14,510 bases of DNA from Saccoglossus kowalevskii (taxonomy: Eukaryota > Hemichordata > Enteropneusta > Harrimaniidae). The DNA lies in assembly GCF_000003605.2 (NCBI RefSeq), contig NW_003128863.1, positions 621,486-635,995 of the forward strand, in the 5' to 3' direction. The notes beneath the pieces are model-generated. The model saw only the letters and a program-made list of their open reading frames with translations. It made no database searches and was not told the DNA's origin. The translations under genes were made by a program, and so were the position numbers. Shown here in pieces: positions 1 to 7,295 of the stretch (the first letter of the stretch is position 1; each line of letters starts with the position of its first letter).

Positions 1-50
1 CATGGACGTCCCCATAGTGTATCCGAGGTGGGAGCAAGATTAGCATAACT

Positions 51-240
51 GATGACGTCACAATAGCATTTCGTGCATAAATTATCATAAATGAGGACAT
101 GGCCGTAAAGGGGTTCATTGAATGAGGATGACGTCACAATGGGATATTGTAAATACATTTGCATACATAAAATTGATGTGAATACGAGGTCGTGTCGAGG
201 TCATCGTGAATACATTTGCATAAATTACCATCATTTTTTT
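51..240. repeat. degenerate tandem repeat with CRE and octamer-like sites
   Basis: The string GATGACGTCACAAT occurs twice, with the CRE palindrome TGACGTCA at 53-60 and 129-136. AATACATTTGCATA also occurs twice (152-165 and 209-222), each containing the octamer-like ATTTGCAT. Intervening text such as CATAAATTATCATAAATGAGG recurs in altered form, so this reads as two to three diverged copies of a roughly 60-75 bp unit. CREB/ATF and POU factors are known to bind such motifs; use as an enhancer here is inference. Confidence 0.6.
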
Positions 241-330
241 TATTATTATTATTTAATTGGATGTTTTAATTATTTTTTTAATTGGACAGGCGTGGACGAA
301 AGATTTTCAGAATGTATCGTAGAGGGCGCT

Positions 331-343
331 CACACACACACAC
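331..343. repeat. short CA microsatellite
   Basis: A run of about six and a half CA dinucleotides. T-rich and ATT-rich tracts lie just upstream (about 230-285). Ordinary eukaryotic simple sequence. Confidence 0.8.
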
Positions 344-457
344 GTTAATAAATACACGTCATTTTGAAAACTAATGGAGTTTATTGCACAAAAGAAGTAA
401 ACAAGAATGAAATATTGACATGGAGTATATATTTATGACATGGTTGAGTATTTTTTT

Positions 458-620
458 TAACGTCACAAAAAAACATACGATGTGAGTAAGAAAAATAGTT
501 GCGTAGTGTATAAATGTTTAGCGTGATTAAATATTTCTTTGTTAACACCTCGAAAAATACGTAGATACATGTAAATGTGCGGCGTGGTTAAATTTATTTT
601 TAACGCCACGAAAAATACGA
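458..620. repeat. three diverged copies of a hairpin-forming repeat
   Basis: A TTAAC...C(A/G)AAAAA-ATACG motif starts at about 458, 542 and 600, and GCGTG(A/G)TTAAAT lies before the second and third copies (521 and 582). GGCGTGGTTAAA at 581-592 and TTTAACGCCACG at 599-610 are near-inverted arms, so each unit can form an imperfect hairpin. The spacing is irregular (84 then 58 bp). This could be a short non-autonomous mobile element relic or a local satellite. Confidence 0.5.
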
Positions 621-1360
621 GTACATAAACGATTCGATTAAAACACAGAAACGAGAAAAGTCAATAATAGTAAACATTGATCAATAAAAAATAATTCATT
701 CTGTATATACATATGTTGTTTATTTTTACATTTCTTACTTCCTTTCAATGAGTCAAGCAGTCTGCCCATGTTTCTTGTTACAATATAATTAGTCAAGTGT
801 GTGAGCTAAGGTGATTGAGTCAAAAGAAATTGTCAAACTTTTTACTTGTTCTTCTTCTCTTTTTAATTGCTTTGATACTTGGTGTATATGTTCATTGTGT
901 AGACCTTACTTAGATTTGTTCATTTCATGATGATATATTCAATTTTCTAATTTTTTTGAATATTTTTGTCATTTTTTGTAAAAAGTAATATTTTTCACTC
1001 CTTCCTAAAAACCGCAAGTCTGATTGATGTATTATACATATGGGCACTGCAGGGGGACCTCTCTCAGAATTGTTCATTTCGTGATGTTATCTAAAATAAC
1101 ATATTATATAACATTCATATTGGTTATATTATTCATTATAAATAACAGCACAAATAATAGTGTCATTACTCTAGTTTATGCAAACTGGTCCCTTGACGAA
1201 ATTCAGCATTCTGTACTACGTAGTTCCCATTACCAGTAAACAGTAGTAATAAAGCGTCGAAATTATCAATTTGTAAAAATTCGTAGACCTTGTAAGATAA
1301 TTTCCGGGGTTAAAATACTATTCGGTTATTCACTGCCAAGCTAACAATAGGGATTTTATT
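621..1360. other. intergenic AT-rich DNA, no gene seen
   Basis: Very AT-rich with T-runs and no long open frame of coding quality. The ATG-initiated frame at 1024-1239 encodes a hydrophobic low-complexity chain with no splice-site support, and I do not call it. Confidence 0.5.
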
Positions 1361-1364
1361 TAAA

Positions 1365-1590
1365 TTCCCGCCTTATTATGACGCCGTTGACTGGGCACAT
1401 ATTAAATCTAGACTACTGCATTCTGGTATCATATTTCTTATTGGCTTGTGAAATCATGTTATTCATATTGAATATCAGCGTTTCAGCCAATCGAGGTGGC
1501 TGTAACAACGACGGCACTTCAAATATACGTAATTGACAGACTCTAGGTACTGTACAAAGTTCAATTGGGGTCGAGAAAGCCGCGCCCACT
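1365..1590 (+). promoter_or_regulatory. promoter-like motif cluster (copy A)
   Basis: In order: TTCCCGCCT (1365-1373), TGAAATCAT (1449-1457), CCAAT (1487-1491), ATACGT next to AATTGACAGA (1525-1540) and the GC-box-like CGCGCCCACT (1581-1590). The same motifs recur in the same order near 9397-9550. CCAAT and GC boxes are standard eukaryotic promoter elements. I found no confident first exon downstream; ATG|GTAGTT near 1697 is at best a weak start/donor combination. Orientation is inferred from the 9.4-kb copy. Confidence 0.3.
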
Positions 1591-2576
1591 CATATTGAAT
1601 GTACTATTAAGACATCTCCTGATTTGCTTTTACTGATATGAAGTTTTCAATTCGTTTATGAGACAATATTGCTAGCCATAGGTCAGCAGCGATATCATGG
1701 TAGTTGGCATTGATTCGGGAAAAGAGCGTGTTCAAAAAACTAGACACATAGACCAGTCTTCTTGATCAGGTGACTCAAATCTTACTACCTGCCGAATACT
1801 ACACGACCCCTGTCATTACCGTAGTATCTGAGTACATGTTCGTACATGTATAAGCCATTCCCTTGTTTATTGTCTACCTGTGTTAAGTCAGAAGTATCTG
1901 ATAAAGATCGAATAGGGGTGGGTCAGTAAAACTGAGCATTTCAATAAAATAAACATGACTATCCAGCCGTAACCAGCAAGGCAATATAAACATAATAGAC
2001 ATTAATATATTCATTCTGGTTCACAACGTCATTTATTAATAACACTTTTCGTAGTTTGCACTCTGACACTGACTTACTTGATTTGGGGGCAAAAAAGTAT
2101 CCCTTTGTTTGCCAGTGATTTTAACAGATTCAAATGTGTAGCTTGTCCTGCTTATAGAATGTATATAGAGGTGAATTGTGGGTGACGATTCGTACTGTGG
2201 TTTGTTGACCATCTATGCTGCAACTATGCTGTTGTTCGTTGTTACCGATAAGCTATTCAAATATCTATACCAACATTGTATTATGCTGGTGAGGGTCATA
2301 CATAGTGTATGATAATACATGTCAACGACATTGTTGTAATGTTAATGAAAGTGCACAATACCCGGTCTACAATATAATACGCCTTCAGGGTATGGAGACT
2401 ACCGTTTCCGACGTGTATACCTGTTACATCTGGTCAGTCAACTGACTATTGATTTGAAATTTCTGGAAAAGTCTATCACATTTTGAGTGAATGGCAGTAA
2501 AGCAATACATCACAGCCAGTGATTGGAATGTCCACTTCATGTTTCTGTCTTCAGACAAAATGCGAATATACTAGTC

Positions 2577-2592
2577 TACACGTGCACGTGTA
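2577..2592. promoter_or_regulatory. 16-bp palindrome with two CACGTG E-boxes
   Basis: TACACGTGCACGTGTA is a perfect palindrome holding two overlapping CACGTG cores that share the central GC step. CACGTG is the known site for bHLH factors such as USF, MITF, Myc/Max and CLOCK. Function at this place is inference. Confidence 0.5.
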
Positions 2593-2803
2593 ATTAAATG
2601 CTATTATATGGGGCTTGAGCTCGGTCTACGCATGCTACTAGCTCTTGTCGAATGAGGGCACATTGTCGTGGTGTGCCAAACAGACTTTGAATATATTCTA
2701 TTGAATGTGCATGTTACTCTAAGTATTTTTCCCTTTTTGGCTAAATAATTTACTTACATTACATTATAGATAATGGATAATATGATTCTATTTTAATTCA
2801 ACT

Positions 2804-2827
2804 GAATGTAGTCGACTAACTACATTC
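2804..2827. repeat. 9-bp-stem hairpin
   Basis: GAATGTAGT (2804-2812) and ACTACATTC (2819-2827) are perfect inverted arms around the 6-nt loop CGACTA. A second imperfect inverted repeat (GTTTG-TTTGTT / AACAAA-T-CAAAC) follows at 2876-2899. No transcript is evident. Confidence 0.5.
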
Positions 2828-3506
2828 TGTTTTAAAAATGTACAAGTTCAAACTGTATATCGAAGACTTTGATATGTTTGTTTGTTGAACAAATCAAACT
2901 GTATAATTTTATTTTTTCTTATACGGGTGTTGGTCATGTGACCCACCCTTTATGTCGCTCGTCTGTAATTCTGTAAACCCATTGGATTGTGATTGTCTGT
3001 CGCATCAGAGATTAGGCTTCCACAACTATCAAGTTACAGCAAGGACATGTACTTCAGAGGCTATTTTATTCATTTTTTTTCTTTTTGAGGGAAAATATGT
3101 GCATAATTGTCAATTAGGATTCTTTGTCTTGGGCACTAGTATCTATTTGCGTGTTTATATGCACGTAATAAGCTTGTAATTTATATTAATGCTAATTTTA
3201 AACGAGTTACAATTGCATTTGTATGCATAGTGTAAACTTACATTTTATTAGCCACGAATAACCGCACATAACTTGTAAACTGGTATTGCATTGCTATATT
3301 GTAAACCGTTGATATAATTCTGACCGAATAAGGCGATTACAAAAAACGAAATCAACTGAGCGATAACGGTTTCTGGTGGACATTCTGTAGATATTGAAAA
3401 TGATTATTTCACTGTAACATGGTGTGAACTGCATTATCCATGAGCAAATGTCATAGCGTACAATACATCTTTTGTATTTATTTAAATTAATTTATGTTAA
3501 ATTATG

Positions 3507-3522
3507 TGCATTGCGCAATGCA
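3507..3522. promoter_or_regulatory. 16-bp palindrome with an ideal C/EBP site
   Basis: TGCATTGCGCAATGCA is a perfect palindrome. Its core ATTGCGCAAT (3510-3519) equals the symmetrical high-affinity C/EBP consensus. No adjacent gene was recognised, so regulatory use is inferred. Confidence 0.45.
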
Positions 3523-3783
3523 ACTGATTCTGAATTTCTCAATATTTTATGGAATAAGTCTGAAACACTCTAAAGTCTTACTTCATGGTCATAATGCCAA
3601 GTAAATTTAAATGGAAAGACACCTGTAGATTGAGGCAGCTTTTTTGTTAGAGTGATCTATATGATATTGTTGTTAATGTTCCCCTGGTCATAATTGATTG
3701 CAAGCAGTCCTTGTCTACAAGATGATCACTTACTCGTCTTCAAGTTAGATGTACACAACTTTTCACATGAAAACAAAAAATAC

Positions 3784-4031
3784 CTTGTAGTACAGATCAT
3801 AATAATCTCTCACACTTTTCCGGGCATCATTAATGTTTGATGCCAAAATGAAATCTGTCTGTATTTACCAAAACAATAAAATAGAAACTCTGCTTCTGTG
3901 CACTGCACAAATCCCTGCATGTATGTGTTGATAAGTTGGGGAGAGAATCCCAGCCTCCCATGAGGCGAAAACCTTGTCATGCTCGTATCAATGTAAAAAT
4001 TCCCTCTGGCTCTGTATGGCACAATTGGTGT
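3784..4031 (-). pseudogene. coding-like remnant, frameshifted, unknown protein
   Basis: On the minus strand, 4031 down to about 3865 is open and reads like protein, with pieces such as VPYRARGNFYIDTSMTRF and FSPQLINTYMQGFVQCTEAE. The frame then gives LLMMPGK-like text and a stop at 3810, whereas another frame (3858-3784) continues as TDFILASNINDARKSV and RDYYDLYYK, ending at an AAG|GTATTT donor. Either a frameshift joins the two or the second is a separate exon after the TACAG at about 3859. A TGA stands directly upstream (4032-4034) and I see no good acceptor there. I do not recognise the protein. A chance open frame in AT-rich DNA remains possible. Confidence 0.25.
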
Positions 4032-4402
4032 TCACAAACGTATATCATGCAGGATTAATTCAACTCCACTAGTATGAGACATTCCTGGTTATCCTTACAC
4101 GAACGACTGACTTTTACTTCATCAATCAAGTAAAAAGCTAGTGCAGGGTTTCACTTGGGTTTCTGCTCAACATTGAAAAGTCACAACGCAAGATGGCCCA
4201 ACATTTTTTTGTTCGAGGAATGAACATTTACAATGCTCTTGCAAACAAACGTATATTAGGAGGTGCACCACCACTCACATCTAAGAGGTCATCCTACTGT
4301 GAAGTTTTATTAGTATGTTAGGAATTTTCTCCTCAGTAGAGAGTCTGATATTACATGCCACTTTATGCTTAGGACTTATTGGCTGACTACTGTCTAAGCG
4401 TA

Positions 4403-4684
4403 CTACAGGTCGATGTCATCGGAAAACCCACACAATATTATTTGCAACTTGATTTGAAATCTACAACACCGATGTTGAATCACAGAGCAGTTTGTTGTCA
4501 GCGAATGCTGGATCCAATCAAGATCACCACAGTAATATTTGAGCTGACATTCTCTTTCATCTGGATGCCATGTCGTGGGACATGCTTGTAACATAAACTG
4601 ACATATCATACACCGTGAACTGTTTTTGCATTGTGCACCTATCATGTTTGTTTGACATATTGAACCATGACTAAATTGTTCCAT
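4403..4684 (-). CDS. possible small Cys-rich ORF
   Basis: An uninterrupted 93-codon minus-strand frame begins with a Kozak-like ccaATGG. It contains 11 cysteines, at residues 10, 19, 25, 28, 35, 46, 52, 66, 73, 74 and 85. No signal peptide is visible. The spacing fits no cysteine framework I can name. A 70-codon frame overlaps on the plus strand (4379-4591), so one or both may be accidental. It lies upstream, in minus-strand order, of the 3784-4031 remnant, but I found no splice pair joining them. Cysteine density is the only argument for coding. Confidence 0.15.
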   Translation of the reverse strand: MEQFSHGSICQTNMIGAQCKNSSRCMICQFMLQACPTTWHPDERECQLKYYCGDLDWIQHSLTTNCSVIQHRCCRFQIKLQIILCGFSDDIDL

Positions 4685-4931
4685 TGGAGTTTAATTACCT
4701 CTATGTGGGATGTGTAGTTATAAACTGCGTGTTTTTTTTTAAATTGGAATCTTATCACTGCTATACTTAAACTACATTTGCCTCCACTATTGAGGGTTAT
4801 TTAATTTCGATGGGCAGCTAGAGATTTCGTTGGCAATGTAGACATGACACCAAATATGTATTGACTTATGTTATTAAAAACGCAGAACTTCTCTTAGTTT
4901 AACTTTAGGCAGATCGCATTATCTCTTTTCC

Positions 4932-5329
4932 ATGGGCCATTTTTATGATCTGTTATTATTTACTATATCATGTGATGGAATGGAAAGTGTGATGCACAAC
5001 TATACAATATTTGAACGGACAAATTTGCCAAAAGGCCAATTTAACTTTGGTCTGATATTTTTAAAAATAGCCAAAACAAAGCAAGGGTTTGGAGGTCAAT
5101 TTCATAATGCAGCTAGGCAACTGACTGAAAATACACTAAATAGTCGTATTTGTTTAGATTGGGAGTCAATTGCTTCAATTGTGCTCTCTTTCTTGATGGT
5201 TCGTATATAAAATTGACTAGTATATTTGATTTGGATGATGAAAACTCTGATCTATTATACAATTATATTTATAGCATCTGGGAAGAATTACCACCCATTA
5301 ATACTATGTTGTCACACCTAAAAATTTAA
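4932..5329 (+). pseudogene. possible broken ORF, two overlapping frames
   Basis: A 92-codon frame (4932-5210) opens with a Kozak-like tccATGG and reads as plausible protein in its middle (NLPKGQFNFGLIFLK, QGFGGQFHNAARQLTENTL). A second frame, open from 5144 to a TAA at 5327-5329, reads as plausible protein in its later half: GVNCFNCALFLDGSYIKL, FDLDDENSDLLYNYIYSI, then WEELPPINTMLSHLKI. One frameshift near 5150-5165 would join the convincing parts, as expected of a decayed gene. Alternatively the TTTAG at 5153-5157 is a splice acceptor and the second part is a terminal exon. I do not recognise the protein. Confidence 0.25.
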
Positions 5330-5835
5330 TAGTCATTTGTACCATGTCATGTTCGATATGCATGCGACGTACACAACGAGTGTAAATTACGCTACCCTAC
5401 ATACGTTGAGGGATCTTTGCGTTAATGAAGACGTTATCTGTAAGTACACAAGTTTACCAAGCTGAACAAAGTAAACTATGACTATAACTAGTGCTCCAAC
5501 AATAAATATATATGCACAAGGTCCTGTACATTGAACCACGAAACGTGGGAATATGTCTAGAATAAATTAGCTTAGATAAGACACAATGGAATATGATGTT
5601 TTACAAAACCACCTTGTCTTAGCCAATTATACCAAACCGGGCTCTTATGACATCACATGATACAGCTGACATGTATTAACACATATTTATACGAAAACAA
5701 CAGTGCTATTGTCATTTCAATAACTATTATATATTGGAACTCTTGTCAATTACAGTGACCAGATTTCGCAGATCACATGACCACGCACACCTCGTTCTCA
5801 AAGCCATTATCTAAATTGACTCACGTTATTGGTTA
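5330..5835. other. intergenic DNA, nothing recognised
   Basis: No exon, RNA gene or repeat of note was seen. Confidence 0.4.
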
Positions 5836-5839
5836 CTGG

Positions 5840-6010
5840 TTGGGCTTACCGTTTTGGCTTTGTGCCATACTATAAACACAATTAGTTTTTCTACGTACTG
5901 ACTGACGTTTTCTGACTATTTCTACGTAGTGATTGATTACCGATTGTTGTCTTCATTAGCCCCGCCCTACGATAACGTCACAAGTTAGTTACAGGACGTT
6001 GTTACAGGAC
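5840..6010 (+). promoter_or_regulatory. promoter-like cluster upstream of the modular gene
   Basis: Contains ATTGG (inverted CCAAT) near 5829, two CTACGTA motifs around 5891-5928, a GC box CCCCGCCC (about 5960-5967), the CRE-like AACGTCAC (5974-5981) and two copies of GTTACAGGAC (5988-5997, 6001-6010). No TATA box is clear. It sits about 0.5-0.6 kb before the first exon of the modular gene; an unseen upstream exon could start here. Confidence 0.3.
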
Positions 6011-6529
6011 AGTTCTTATTTGGTGTGTGGCGACGTATGTAGCAGCTAATACGTGAAACATACCTGATTGTACACTTTATGTAGCCTTTTCGCCTACTTC
6101 ATTGGACTTTATCAGCTATGAGATTATTACCTATCCTTATGTGATCGTTTTTTTCATTACTTACGCGATTGGACCATACTGAGTTAAATGTGGAGTAATT
6201 TGTCGCCGTACATAGTCCTATTCAATCTATCCAAAGCCTGATTCACTTCTGCCATATTAGTGGAAATGGATATAACAACTGTTGTTCTTTCAGCAAACAA
6301 ACTATGACACTGTCTATCGGTCAATTTCTATAAGGATTTACGTTGACTATTTTACCTTTTTGTGTTATTCGTGTTTTCATAACGAGAAATTTTACCATGG
6401 GAAACTATAAATGGATTAGTTCTGAATTCGATACTTTGATGTCGGCTATAACTTGATTGGCAGCCCATAATGTTGTATGTTGTTAGTGCGTCGATTGCGC
6501 ATAACTTTGATACCATATGACCAACCCAG

Positions 6530-6620
6530 GAGGATTCTCGCTCTCGCTCTCGCAGTTGCAGCCTTCGAGATCATGACATCACGCATGCGCATTTTTCAAT
6601 TCGAAAATTGCATTTGAAAG
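6530..6620 (+). other. leader exon of the modular gene
   Basis: The 3' end is a strong donor, AAG|GTAAGT (6621-6626). The left edge is uncertain. The stretch may be a transcription-start region: it has three TCTCGC repeats (6536-6553), a CRE-like TGACATCA (6574-6581) and an NRF1-like GCATGCGCA (6583-6591), typical of TATA-less promoters. Alternatively it may be an internal exon after the CCCAG at 6525-6529. In the frame that joins exon 2 and the modules it is open back to a TGA at 6518-6520 (EDSRSRSRSCSLRDHDI...) but contains no ATG. I favour 5'UTR. Confidence 0.45.
6536..6553. repeat. TCTCGC hexamer repeated three times
   Basis: Three perfect tandem TCTCGC units lie inside the leader exon. 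They could be a length-variable element in a 5'UTR or core promoter. If translated in the module frame they give SRSRS. Confidence 0.8.
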
Positions 6621-7242
6621 GTAAGTTTTCGTTCTATCATCTATAGTTAGAAGCATAAGATAAGAGTATATACACAATTTTACGAACATTACTGTTATTA
6701 AACGTGGTCATCTAAAAATCACGTCAATTTCACCATATATGATTTCACCCACGACAATTTTGCTTGGCATGTTACTAAAATGTGATTACGTACATACATT
6801 ACTGTTAGCCGAGAGTCCAATTCTTAAGTAGTGTGATCTGGTCACCAAATCCATGAGGAGAATAACTCACTGGAGAAGGGAACTTTTAACTGAAATGTTT
6901 ACTCCTCAACTGTTATGCCTAGAGTGATATCTCTTGAGTTGTCCGATACAGTTTAGCAATAAGCAAATGGATGAAATAACCTATATATATATATATATTT
7001 ATAATTCAAATTATACACATATTTATTTTTTTATTTACACATTTGTTTATATATCAAATTCATTCCTATTTCATTCCTATTTCATTTGTATATTTTTATC
7101 TGTATATTCTGAGGTTGTTATTTCTTTACACACTGACCCATAAATTATATACGCATGTTTTTAACTATGTATGTATAAATAATACTATTATATATTTATT
7201 ATAATAAGTTAAAATGAGCAGTTATTGTTTTGTGTGTTGCAG
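6621..7242 (+). other. intron 1 of the modular gene, with TA microsatellite
   Basis: Donor GTAAGT and acceptor TGTGTGTTGCAG delimit 622 nt. It contains a TA dinucleotide run (about 6982-6998) and AT-rich text. The open frame at 6934-7143 is AT-repeat translation, not a gene. Confidence 0.5.
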
Positions 7243-7295
7243 GTATCCTAGTTATAGCATCATATCCTTCTGTTGTTTGTGAACACAGCACCATG
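7243..7295 (+). other. exon 2, ending in the probable start codon
   Basis: Acceptor GTGTTGCAG and donor ATG|GTAAGTG bound 53 nt. The final codon ATG (7293-7295) sits in AGCACCATG; exon 3 supplies G at +4, giving a full Kozak context only after splicing. The remaining reading frame (ILVIASYPSVVCEHST) is open and hydrophobic, resembling a signal sequence, but no upstream in-frame ATG exists in the leader exon. An internal acceptor, GAACACAG at 7281-7288, could shorten the exon to CACCATG. Confidence 0.5.

Larger units (their letters stand above)
1600..3780. other. long stretch with no recognisable gene
   Basis: No exon chain with matching phases and good splice sites was found on either strand. 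The longest ATG frame (2952-3179) is T-rich and lacks codon structure. Local features are the palindromes and hairpin listed separately and a direct repeat of CAAACTGTAT (about 2849 and 2896). Confidence 0.45.

Noticed and set aside
2952-3179. 75-codon plus-strand ORF
   Set aside because: Phe-rich low-complexity translation of T-runs, without splice sites, start context or family features.
6934-7143. Frame with a Tyr-Ile repeat
   Set aside because: Translation of the TA microsatellite and T-rich intron, with no coding signal.
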